From JABEVB01 sp049965775 (GTDB lineage: Bacteria > Planctomycetota > Phycisphaerae > WQYP01), in contig JBMFVX010000098.1 in the NCBI GenBank assembly GCA_049965775.1, positions 1 to 11,831 of the forward strand: 11,831 nucleotides of DNA. The letters run 5' to 3'. Positions 1 through 6,451 of this stretch are shown piece by piece. Every line of letters begins with the position of its first letter. The first letter of the stretch is position 1. The translations under genes were made by a program, and so were the position numbers. Below the pieces are notes generated by a model. The model made no database searches and was not told where the DNA came from. It saw only the letters and a list, made by a program, of their open reading frames with translations.

Positions 1-303
1 CTCATCTGCTGCAGTGCGTTTCGCGATGTAAAGGCGGGCGACTTTCCCAACCTGACAATCAAGAAGATTCCCAAGGCGGTTTTGGCCAAGTGCGAATGGG
101 GCCATGACGATTATAGTTTGGAAATACAGAATCTGCCGATGAAAACGCCGGAAGACAGCAGCGCAGGCACTTTGCCTGCAACGGCGCCAGGCGAGACGCC
201 TGCGGCATACCCCACCCCGCGCCCCCGAACCAAAGCCCAGCGGCGCAAACAGGCCGCAGTCCATGGTGCATCTCTGTTTGATCTGGCAGGGGAGGACAAA
301 TGA
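1..303 (+). CDS. Type III-like adenine-specific DNA methyltransferase (Mod), C-terminal end only
   Basis: This is the 3' end of a gene that begins left of the window; 100 codons are visible in frame 1, ending at TGA 301-303. The segment 'FPNLTIKKIPKAVLAKCEW' followed by GHDDYSL resembles the C-terminus of type III-like site-specific adenine methyltransferases, which modify host DNA to protect it from the partner Res subunit. The catalytic motifs (DPPY and the SAM site) are outside the window, so the call rests on this tail and on the res gene downstream in the same operon. The tail ends in a basic linker and the motif 'SLFDLAGEDK', a common ending in this family. Between them lies a low-complexity Ala/Pro/Thr stretch encoded by two palindromic repeats (163-179 and 188-204), which look like insertions tolerated in a flexible tail. 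The next reading frame opens with an ATGA overlap at 300. Confidence 0.82.
   Translation, partial: LICCSAFRDVKAGDFPNLTIKKIPKAVLAKCEWGHDDYSLEIQNLPMKTPEDSSAGTLPATAPGETPAAYPTPRPRTKAQRRKQAAVHGASLFDLAGEDK
163..204. repeat. Two adjacent palindromic repeats within the mod tail
   Basis: Two hairpin-forming units sit side by side in the last third of the partial mod gene. The first has arms GCAGGC (163-168) and GCCTGC (174-179) around ACTTT. The second has arms CAGGCG (188-193) and CGCCTG (197-202) around AGA. The 17-base word CAGGCGAGACGCCTGCG of the second unit (188-204) recurs exactly at 388-404. Palindromes centred on GAGAC/GCCT resemble dispersed repeats I associate with planctomycete and related genomes; that link is memory-based. 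Being in frame, they add an Ala/Pro/Gly/Thr-rich stretch to the protein. Confidence 0.7.
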
Positions 304-386
304 GCAACAACCGCAACGCACGCATCGTGTCTGCCCCCCAGCCAGCCGAAAAAAAACGCAGCGCGGAAAGCTCGCTCCCAACCAAA

Positions 387-404
387 GCAGGCGAGACGCC
401 TGCG
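387..404. repeat. Third copy of the GAGAC palindromic repeat
   Basis: GCAGGCG (387-393) and CGCCTGC (397-403) form a perfect 7-bp stem with an AGA loop. Positions 388-404 are identical to 188-204. A degenerate relative (CAGACGCCCGCAG) begins near 450. The copy lies between the end of mod and the nucleotidyltransferase domain, in a stretch that is open in frame but low in complexity. Confidence 0.7.
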
Positions 405-584
405 TTACAGGCTGGCAATGCAAAGATCCTTTCTGCCTCCAACGCAACCCAGACGCCCGCAGCCCGCAATTCCTCCTCCGCGTCTCGGCGTGAACCAGGG
501 GGCCAATCCATGACTGAAGCCGAAAAGCCCCCGTGCTACGCCCGGACACAGCGCAAGGATAGAATATATGAACTGGAGAATAGC

Positions 585-896
585 ATGAAACTCACGGAAA
601 CAGAGAAGCGCAAAATTAAACAGGACTTGGCGGCGTGCCTGGCCGGACAGCAGGAGGTCCGCAAGGTCATGATCTTCGGTTCGTTTCTGACCAGCGATGA
701 TCCACAGGACCTGGATGTGGCGGTTTTTCAGGACAGCAGCGAACCTTATCTGCCGCTGGCGCTACGATATCGCAAGCTCCTGCGGCCGGTGGCAGATCAG
801 ATTCCGCTGGATGTCATGCCGTTACGTACAGCAGTTCCAGGCGGATGGTTTGTACGCAACGAGGTATTGCGCGGCGAGGTGGTCTATGAGCGATAG
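585..896 (+). CDS. MNT-type nucleotidyltransferase, partner of the HEPN protein
   Basis: With the ATG at 585 this is a 103-residue minimal nucleotidyltransferase of the DNA polymerase beta fold. The signature runs G32-S33, then D42-L-D44 ('FGSFLTSDDPQDLDVAVF'), and D76 in PLDVMPL is a good third metal-binding Asp. MNT proteins are typically the antitoxin of HEPN/MNT pairs, and some inactivate the HEPN partner by AMPylation; that mechanism is family knowledge, not shown here. The start was chosen because family members are about 100 residues long, homology-like sequence begins at MKLTETEK, and GGAG (575-578) lies 6 nt upstream. The frame stays open to an ATG at 300 that overlaps the mod stop and has its own Shine-Dalgarno sequence (GGGGAGG), and another ATG lies at 510. 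A 198-residue form with a repeat-derived N-terminal tail is therefore possible. The 3' end overlaps the HEPN gene by 11 nt. Confidence 0.82.
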   Translation: MKLTETEKRKIKQDLAACLAGQQEVRKVMIFGSFLTSDDPQDLDVAVFQDSSEPYLPLALRYRKLLRPVADQIPLDVMPLRTAVPGGWFVRNEVLRGEVVYER

Positions 897-1284
897 CCAG
901 GACCCGACAACATGGATGCAATTTGCCACGGAGAATATGCTCGTTGCCCGGATGGGACTGGAAAACGGATGGCTGAATTCGTGCCTGCAAAACGCCCAAC
1001 AGGCGGTGGAAAAGGCACTCAAGGCTCTTATTTTGAGCCGAACTCCATCCGTCAAAAGAACCCACAACATACGCGAGCTTGTGCAGAGTCTGGCCCATAT
1101 CGGAATCGCGGCTGGATTGACAGATGACGAATGCGAATTGCTCGATACAATCTATTTTCCATCCAAGTATCCACCGGATTCGGCGCTTCCCTATTCCTCG
1201 CCGGATGCGGCAGTGTGCGGTCAATGTCTTAATATTGCCGAGCGGGTTTTAGCGTCGGCAGAAAAGATTCTCGCCGCGGGTTAA
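886..1284 (+). CDS. HEPN domain protein, partner of the MNT nucleotidyltransferase
   Basis: This is a 132-residue, probably all-helical protein of the HEPN superfamily (PF05168-like). The core helix 'NAQQAVEKALKALIL' (residues 36-50) is followed by H60 in 'KRTHNIREL', then 'YFPSKYPPDS' near residues 90-99 and a C-terminal helix 'LNIAERVLASAEKIL'. Its ATG at 886 lies inside the end of the MNT gene, so translation is probably coupled. HEPN proteins paired with MNT proteins are often RNase toxins using an Rx4-6H motif. I find only two histidines (H60 and H71), and neither has an Arg at that spacing, so RNase activity cannot be assumed. The same frame is open upstream to 697, but that part is a shadow of the MNT gene. 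The family call is secure; the toxin role is inferred from gene context. Confidence 0.85.
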   Translation: MSDSQDPTTWMQFATENMLVARMGLENGWLNSCLQNAQQAVEKALKALILSRTPSVKRTHNIRELVQSLAHIGIAAGLTDDECELLDTIYFPSKYPPDSALPYSSPDAAVCGQCLNIAERVLASAEKILAAG

Positions 1285-1306
1285 TGGAACGCAAGAGTTT
1301 ATACTT

Positions 1307-1762
1307 ATGGATGCGACGACAAAGCCCAATGACGGCCAAATTATCCTTTACCGCACCTCGGACGGCGCGGTAAGGGTTGAGGTTCTGTACCAGGCGGACA
1401 CGTTTTGGCTTATCCAGAAACAACTCTCCGAGCTTTTCGATGTGGACGTACGCACGGTGAACGAGCACCTGCAACATATTTATAAATCAGAAGAATTGCC
1501 GGAATCGTCAACTATCCGGAAATTTCGGATAGTTCGACGCGAGGGCAAACGCGACGTGGCCCGCGAAATTGATTTTTATAACCTCGATGCCACCATATCC
1601 GTCGGCTACCGCGTAAATAGTGCCCAGGTCGCAAAGCAACTGGCCGAAGAACAATACGACGGCTTCCGCATCGCACAGGATCGCGATTTTGAAGGCGACT
1701 TTGAAAAAGAGATCAAACGAATCGAAAGCCAACACAGACGGACAAAAGGAGATGACCAGTGA
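1307..1762 (+). CDS. RhuM-family protein with an apparent internal deletion
   Basis: This is a 151-residue protein whose first ~107 residues match the N-terminal part of RhuM-family (PF13310-like) proteins. Landmarks are 'ILYRTSDG', 'DTFWLIQKQLSELFDVDVRT', 'VNEHLQHIYKSEEL' with helix-turn-helix character, and 'YNLDATISVGYRVNSAQ'. Typical RhuM proteins are about 300 residues or more and continue after YRVNSA into a long middle domain. Here the sequence jumps to 'LAEEQYDGFRIAQDRDFEGD', which looks like the C-terminal helix of the family. The simplest reading is an in-frame internal deletion near residue 107 (about 1622-1633). RhuM function is poorly defined; members often lie in restriction or defence loci. 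The gene begins 22 nt after the HEPN stop without a clear Shine-Dalgarno sequence, and its stop overlaps the res start (GTGA). It may be a stable remnant kept because it couples translation to res. Confidence 0.75.
   Translation: MDATTKPNDGQIILYRTSDGAVRVEVLYQADTFWLIQKQLSELFDVDVRTVNEHLQHIYKSEELPESSTIRKFRIVRREGKRDVAREIDFYNLDATISVGYRVNSAQVAKQLAEEQYDGFRIAQDRDFEGDFEKEIKRIESQHRRTKGDDQ
1745..1761 (+). promoter_or_regulatory. Shine-Dalgarno sequence and GTG start of res
   Basis: AAAGGAGA at 1745-1752 lies about 7 nt before GTG at 1759-1761. The GTG overlaps the rhuM stop TGA (1760-1762) as GTGA. This arrangement fixes the res start as a GTG and indicates translational coupling to the preceding gene. 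Confidence 0.7.
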
Positions 1763-4449
1763 ATCCCACCGTCAACGCCATTGCCAACCGCCTGAGCCTG
1801 CGGCAGCCTCAGCGCGATTCACTGGAAATACTCGCCCGGCTCTGCGACATTATTTCGCTGGAAAAGGGCGCCGATGCTGCGGCGGCACTGGAGGCTATAA
1901 AAGCCGAATTTCCATCGGTGACCGATTTTGAACGCGATTTTCCATCGCTTTGCTTTGCGCTGGCCACCGGCGTAGGCAAAACCCGGCTTATGGGCGCCTT
2001 CATCGCTTATCTTTATCGTGCGGAAGCGATACGCAATTATTTTGTGCTGGCGCCCAACCTGACCATCTACAACAAGCTGATCGCGGATTTTACGCCCAAC
2101 ACCAAAAAGTATGTGTTCGCGGGCATTGCGGAGTTTGCGATCAATCCGCCGGAGATTATCACCGGCGACAATTACGAGAGTGGTCGCGGGGTGCGGCAGC
2201 CGGGACTGCTGGGCACAGACCACGCCTGCATTAATATTTTCAATATTTCCAAAATCAACAGCGAGGTGCGCGGCGACAAAGCACCCCGCATCAAACGCTT
2301 AAGCGAATACATTGGCGAAAGCTATTTTGAATACCTTTCCAAACTCGACGATCTGGTATTGCTGATGGACGAGAGCCATCGCTACCGGGCCAGTGCCGGG
2401 GTAAAGGCGATCAACGAGCTTAAACCGATCTTGGGATTGGAGTTGACCGCTACACCGCAAATTGAAAAAGGGAACACCGCCGAGCCATTCAAAAACGTTA
2501 TCTACAGCTATCCACTGTTCAAGGCCATGGAAGATGGCTTTGTCAAAGAACCCGCTGTCGCGACGCGGCAGAATTTTGACGCGGCCAATTACAACTCTGA
2601 CTCGCTCGAACGGTTAAAGCTGGAGGATGGCATTCATGTCCACGAGAACGTAAAAACCCGGCTGGAAATTTACGCCCGGGAAAACGGCCGCGAGATCATC
2701 AAGCCGTTTATGCTGGTGGTGGCGGCTGACACCGGGCACGCCGATGCTGTTTTGAAAACCATTGAGAGCGATAGTTTTTTTCAGGGGCGATACAAGGGCA
2801 AGGCAATCACGGTGCATTCCAATTTACGCGGCGAAGAGAAGGATGAAACCGTCGAGCAATTGCTTACCGTGGAAAACCGGGACAACCCGACCGAAATTGT
2901 GATTCATGTGAATATGCTTAAAGAAGGGTGGGACGTTACCAATTTATACACAATTGTGCCGTTGCGTGCGGCCAATTCCAAAACGCTCGTGGAGCAATCC
3001 ATCGGCCGCGGCCTGCGTTTGCCTTATGGCAAACGCACCGGCAACGTGGATATTGACCGGCTGACTATTGTTTCACACGATAAGTTCCAGGAGATTGTGG
3101 AGGAGGCCAAGCGCGGCACTTCCATTATCCGCGCCGGCGTCGTGATCGGAAGGGACATTCCCACCCAACGGCAGATCGCGGTGGTCGTACCGTCCAACCT
3201 CGAAATGGCCATCACCGGCACACCTGCACCGGCGGGAATCACCGCAACAACCCAAGGCAATTTGTTCGAAACCCAGCAGCAGCGCCGCGCCGGTGCGGCG
3301 GCACTGGAAATTATCGGCCAACTGGGACGGCAGGGGCATCCGCCGGATTTAAACAATGCCGATGTTCGGGCTGATATTGCACGTAAAGTGGCCGTCGCGA
3401 TAACGCCGGCGCAGGGTGAACTGGCGCAGGTACTCGATCCAGTGGATGTTGCAAAGGCGGTTGAGCGAACTGTGGAGCTTTGCCGGCAGATGTCAATCCA
3501 GATTCCCCGTGTTACGTTGCTGCCCAAGGGCGACGTCATCGCCGGGTATCGGGACTTTAACCTTGATACCTCCCGTGTGCATCTCCAGCCGGTCGCCAAG
3601 GATATTCTTATTCAGCACCTGCGTGACAGCACGCAGCATCGGCTCGTTAGCGGGGACGGAACCGTGGAGGAACAGCGGCTGGAGGACTATCTGGTCTTCG
3701 GCCTTATTGACTACAACGACATCTGCTACGACCAGCACAGCGCGCTGCTCTACAAGCTCTCCGGCCAGATGGTCAAACGCCTTCAAAGCTACCTGAAAGA
3801 CGATGACGCAGTTAAAAACGTCCTGCAATACCATCGCCGGATGCTCGTCGAACTGATTCACACCCAAATGCAGGGGCACTTTTATCAGGACCATGCGGGC
3901 TTTGAGGTACACACCGCCGCCGGTTATACCACGCTCCGGCCGGGCAACTACTCTATGGCTGCCGGAGAAACAGTGCGCGACTTTCGTAATCCTGTGGAGC
4001 AACGACTTTTGATTCGCGGCATGGTATTTGGCGGTTTTTCAAAGTGTTTGTATCCCGCCCAGAAGTTTCACACCGATACCGAGCGGCGACTCTCCGTCAT
4101 ATTGGAGAACGAACCGGACGTGCAAAAATGGTTCAAACCCAACCCGGGCGACTTTCAGATACACCTGCCCGGCGGCGCCTCCTACGAACCTGACTTTGTA
4201 GTCGAAACCAGCACAACAAAATTGATCTGCGAACCCAAAGCCGCCAATGAAATGGACTCCGCCGATGTAAAGGCCAAGGCATCCGCGGCGGCCCAATGGT
4301 GCCAGTACGCGACGCAGCACGAAGGCAGCAACGGCGGCAAGCCCTGGACCTATCTGCTCATTCCGCACGACGCCATTTCGGATAATAAAACGCTTCAAGG
4401 ATTAGCCGCAACTTACACCTATCGCGATACATCCAGCGACCAACAGTGA
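1759..4449 (+). CDS. Type III-like restriction enzyme Res subunit (helicase plus nuclease)
   Basis: This 896-residue protein has an N-terminal superfamily 2 ATPase: Walker A 'ATGVGKTR' at residues 69-76, the DEAH-like box DESH at 204-207 and motif III TATPQ at 230-234. The second RecA domain shows 'VNMLKEGWDV' from 384 and 'QSIGRGLRLP' (motif VI) from 413. Near the C-terminus is a PD-(D/E)xK nuclease site: PD at 811-812 and E825-P-K827 in 'LICEPKA'. This is the layout of type III-like restriction subunits, including those annotated as the BPTD_3080 family. The enzyme would translocate on DNA and cleave sites left unmodified by the Mod partner encoded at the left edge. All key motifs are intact and the frame is unbroken, so it should be functional. 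It is the last gene of the operon and converges on the AbiE-like pair; the 171-bp gap between them shows no clear terminator. Confidence 0.9.
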   Translation: MNPTVNAIANRLSLRQPQRDSLEILARLCDIISLEKGADAAAALEAIKAEFPSVTDFERDFPSLCFALATGVGKTRLMGAFIAYLYRAEAIRNYFVLAPNLTIYNKLIADFTPNTKKYVFAGIAEFAINPPEIITGDNYESGRGVRQPGLLGTDHACINIFNISKINSEVRGDKAPRIKRLSEYIGESYFEYLSKLDDLVLLMDESHRYRASAGVKAINELKPILGLELTATPQIEKGNTAEPFKNVIYSYPLFKAMEDGFVKEPAVATRQNFDAANYNSDSLERLKLEDGIHVHENVKTRLEIYARENGREIIKPFMLVVAADTGHADAVLKTIESDSFFQGRYKGKAITVHSNLRGEEKDETVEQLLTVENRDNPTEIVIHVNMLKEGWDVTNLYTIVPLRAANSKTLVEQSIGRGLRLPYGKRTGNVDIDRLTIVSHDKFQEIVEEAKRGTSIIRAGVVIGRDIPTQRQIAVVVPSNLEMAITGTPAPAGITATTQGNLFETQQQRRAGAAALEIIGQLGRQGHPPDLNNADVRADIARKVAVAITPAQGELAQVLDPVDVAKAVERTVELCRQMSIQIPRVTLLPKGDVIAGYRDFNLDTSRVHLQPVAKDILIQHLRDSTQHRLVSGDGTVEEQRLEDYLVFGLIDYNDICYDQHSALLYKLSGQMVKRLQSYLKDDDAVKNVLQYHRRMLVELIHTQMQGHFYQDHAGFEVHTAAGYTTLRPGNYSMAAGETVRDFRNPVEQRLLIRGMVFGGFSKCLYPAQKFHTDTERRLSVILENEPDVQKWFKPNPGDFQIHLPGGASYEPDFVVETSTTKLICEPKAANEMDSADVKAKASAAAQWCQYATQHEGSNGGKPWTYLLIPHDAISDNKTLQGLAATYTYRDTSSDQQ

Positions 4450-4620
4450 TTCGGAGAAACGGCGACGATTCAATTCGTGCCTGCCAGCGATTGGCAATTG
4501 GGGCTGGCCCTCGTGTTGCTGCCACAGTGCCAGTCCAGTACTGCCGTTTTCAATGTGCCTGTAGTCCAATGTGTCAGGCAATCATCTTACCGAGGCTGGC
4601 GTGCGGGACCGGGAGACGGT

Positions 4621-5295
4621 TCAGAAAAAAACGACTTGCCAGGGGGCTGGCCAATGAGGGATGTAGGGGCGGCAGTGATTGGCCGGTTTTAACCCGCCCG
4701 GTGACAGTAAAAATTCCGCTTCATAAAGCCGATCTTCCTGCCAACGTGATTTTCCATATTGCCTGAGGATATGTGCAATGTCGGGCAGATCGCGCCGGAC
4801 TCGCTCTGCCGGCCGATCGCTGTAACTGATAAATTTCAGGGCGGCGATAGCGGGCGGAGTTGCTACGCGAATTGTTCCAAGGTCAGGGCGCTCAATATCC
4901 GTGATAGCTGTAGCACAATCAAACGCCTCTTCGAAACCAGCCATGTTTAATTGTTGACGCGAGCCCGGCAATGTAAGAACGCCCCTCGGATCGCATATTT
5001 GACCGAACGGCAGCAGGTCTACCAATGCACCGGTCGGAATATGCCGCAAGCGATGATCGCCCGATTGGTTGTCTGCAGCCCATCGGCCTGAATTGATTAG
5101 TTGTCGCCGAACCCCTCCGTAGGTCATCCAGGAATCAACAGCGATGGCAACATCCCAGTCGAGCGTCGTCCGGAAATTGGAGATAGGGCCTTGGTATAAC
5201 TGCAAACTCCGCGCGCCAACAATTAACAGAGGCACCTGCACCAGGGCCACAATCTCGGAAATTACCGACAAATCCTGCGGCTTGGCTTCATCCAT
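4621..5295 (-). CDS. AbiEii-family nucleotidyltransferase (putative type IV toxin)
   Basis: This 224-residue protein belongs to the AbiEii/AbiGii nucleotidyltransferase group. 'LLIVGARSLQLY' (about residues 24-34) corresponds to the first nucleotidyltransferase motif. R42-T-T-L-D46-W-D48 supplies the RxTxDxD metal site, D93 in 'LVDLLPFG' is the likely third acid, and K154 with 'ISYSDRPAERVRRDL' matches the downstream Lys/DR...RDL block. AbiEii toxins are GTP-binding nucleotidyltransferases; related MenT toxins modify tRNA ends. The target here is unknown. The ATG at 5295 was chosen because it overlaps the upstream antitoxin stop by 8 nt (ATGGATGA) and homology begins there; upstream in-frame codons are antitoxin DNA. 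The last ~28 residues are rich in Pro, Trp and His, look unlike a folded tail, and coincide with an inverted repeat and a terminator-like hairpin. A recent frameshift or junction there is possible. Confidence 0.82.
   Translation of the reverse strand: MDEAKPQDLSVISEIVALVQVPLLIVGARSLQLYQGPISNFRTTLDWDVAIAVDSWMTYGGVRRQLINSGRWAADNQSGDHRLRHIPTGALVDLLPFGQICDPRGVLTLPGSRQQLNMAGFEEAFDCATAITDIERPDLGTIRVATPPAIAALKFISYSDRPAERVRRDLPDIAHILRQYGKSRWQEDRLYEAEFLLSPGGLKPANHCRPYIPHWPAPWQVVFF
4625..4654 (-). terminator. Possible intrinsic terminator overlapping the end of the AbiEii-like gene
   Basis: On the minus strand, TTGGCCAG (4654-4647), loop CCCC and CTGGCAA (4642-4636) can form a stem of about 7 bp with one bulge. 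Four bases later comes a run of seven T (4631-4625). The run encodes the final Val-Phe-Phe codons, so the signal sits just before the stop at 4623-4621. Position and strand suit the AbiE-like operon. The spacer between stem and T-run is a little long, so the call is tentative. Confidence 0.4.
4647..4686. repeat. Inverted repeat at the 3' end of the AbiEii-like gene
   Basis: GGCCAAT (4649-4655) and ATTGGCC (4678-4684) are perfect inverted copies, extendable to 9 bp with one G-T pair, around a 22-nt loop. On the plus strand the right arm is followed by TTTT, so it might also act as a weak terminator for the res operon coming from the other side. It overlaps the minus-strand terminator-like hairpin, and the two folds would compete. 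Confidence 0.4.
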
Positions 5296-6358
5296 TGCGC
5301 AGCGCCTCCATTTGCGGCCGAATAAATTTATCGGCCAGCAAGTCCATGGTTTCGCCCAAGCGGTCCGACAGATCGCCGGCATCAAGGTCGGCATAGATCA
5401 GCAGTGGATTGGCCAAAGGCGGAGCGTTCAGCTGGGCATGGCGCAATAGTTGAATATCTCCCCGAAGGGCGCACAGGGCGATGTTGCCATCGGCGGCGGG
5501 AACCAGCTTGTAACGTTGCATGACCTCATCTTCACGCCCCTGCTCGACCAGGAGTGTCGCAGACTGCGGCACAATGTGCCCGACGAGCTGAGCTGCAGCC
5601 AGTTCACCACTGATGAGTGCGGGACAATCTTGGTTCGCAGCAGCCGCGAACTTATCCAGCAGTGATTGCAATGGCTGGTTGTCGGCGAGGCGGCACCGGC
5701 GCCACAAACTCGCGGCGCGGAGCTTACGGCTATAGCCTGCAAGCCAGAGATCAAAAAGCCGCAGGTCCGAGGCGATACGCCGCCGGTCAGCACCGATTTG
5801 TTCAATATAGCCGCCGGCGGTCAGCGCATGCATGAGCGCCCAGACCGATCCGATGGAGAGGCCAACGGCGTGGGCGATGGTACGGAATGATTCATTCACC
5901 AGCGGCGGTCGGCAAAGGAGCCACGTGAGCAGCCGGAGGCCGCCGATGCTGAAGATGCGACCGGGAGAAGGTTCTTCGCGAGGTGGCGGCGGCGCGCCGT
6001 GATGCCAGATGTCAATGGGAGTACGGCGTATGGACATATTCCCGATAGCATCCACATAATCAATGCCCGCGGCCCGCAGACGACTCCCCTGCTTTTCCCG
6101 CACATACCGGGCCAGAAGTAAGACGCAGTGCTTTGGCCTGACATGGACGTTTATAACTGCCCGTGTCACCTGTGAGTCTCGAGGCGCGATGATAGCTTCA
6201 TCGTAGGCGATGGTTTGCGAGGTGATGCGTATTTGGGCCTTGCGGACCAACGCAACCGGTCCGCCTTCGGGCGTTAACTTAAGCGTTGCCCCCAGTTTGG
6301 ACTCAAGAATGTCCGTGCAAAGTTGCGTGATCTCATGAATGGAGTTAGCAGCGCTCAT
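5288..6358 (-). CDS. AbiEi-family antitoxin / winged-helix regulator (type IV TA)
   Basis: This 356-residue protein resembles the AbiEi_2-type (PF09952-like) antitoxins of type IV toxin-antitoxin systems. An N-terminal domain ends at 'AGIDYVDAIGNMSIRR' (about 97-112). A Pro-rich linker (about 122-130) follows, then 'IGGLRLLTWLLCRPPLVNES' and a winged helix-turn-helix at about 153-190 ('FRTIAHAVGLSIGSVWALM'). The C-terminal half (about 200-356) is the larger antitoxin domain. AbiEi proteins repress their own promoter and neutralise the nucleotidyltransferase without stable binding to it; that is family knowledge. The ATG at 6358 was chosen; the frame is open to a TTG at 6451, but that codon lies inside the putative -35 box. 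The Shine-Dalgarno match before 6358 is weak. The stop overlaps the nucleotidyltransferase start by 8 nt, as expected for an antitoxin-first operon. Confidence 0.8.
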   Translation of the reverse strand: MSAANSIHEITQLCTDILESKLGATLKLTPEGGPVALVRKAQIRITSQTIAYDEAIIAPRDSQVTRAVINVHVRPKHCVLLLARYVREKQGSRLRAAGIDYVDAIGNMSIRRTPIDIWHHGAPPPPREEPSPGRIFSIGGLRLLTWLLCRPPLVNESFRTIAHAVGLSIGSVWALMHALTAGGYIEQIGADRRRIASDLRLFDLWLAGYSRKLRAASLWRRCRLADNQPLQSLLDKFAAAANQDCPALISGELAAAQLVGHIVPQSATLLVEQGREDEVMQRYKLVPAADGNIALCALRGDIQLLRHAQLNAPPLANPLLIYADLDAGDLSDRLGETMDLLADKFIRPQMEALRNG

Positions 6359-6422
6359 GGTGGCACCATAAATACAACAGAGCCTTCGACCTGACGTATT
6401 CGGGGGCTGTTTTGTTCTATTT

Positions 6423-6451
6423 ATTATATCGTTTACATTTTGTGAACACAA
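6423..6451 (-). promoter_or_regulatory. Sigma70-like promoter of the AbiE-like operon
   Basis: On the minus strand there is a perfect -10 box TATAAT (6428-6423), a 17-nt spacer, and a partial -35 box TTGTGT (6451-6446, 3 of 6 matches). Upstream is an A-rich run (complement of 6467-6479) that could act as an UP element. Transcription would begin near 6416 and give a leader of about 57 nt before the ATG at 6358. Confidence 0.55.
6440..6451. promoter_or_regulatory. Palindromic candidate operator over the -35 box
   Basis: TTGTG-AA-CACAA is a perfect 5-bp inverted repeat overlapping the -35 element. A bound repressor here would block RNA polymerase. AbiEi proteins are known to autoregulate by binding inverted repeats upstream of their operon, so the gene product is the natural candidate. 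The half-site is short, so chance is not excluded. Confidence 0.4.

Noticed and set aside
160..470. CRISPR array
   Set aside because: The repeated units are short palindromes at irregular spacing with no consistent spacers or cas genes.
697..885. Upstream extension of the HEPN reading frame
   Set aside because: It lies entirely over the MNT gene in another frame and is rich in Arg and Trp with no family resemblance; the HEPN homology starts at 886.
3024..3599. 191-codon minus-strand ORF inside res
   Set aside because: It is antisense to an intact helicase gene and has Ser/Thr/Arg-rich shadow composition.
4446..4766. Plus-strand ORF after res
   Set aside because: It overlaps the AbiEii-like gene, has no recognisable domain, and its sequence is Arg/Cys-rich as expected from out-of-frame reading.
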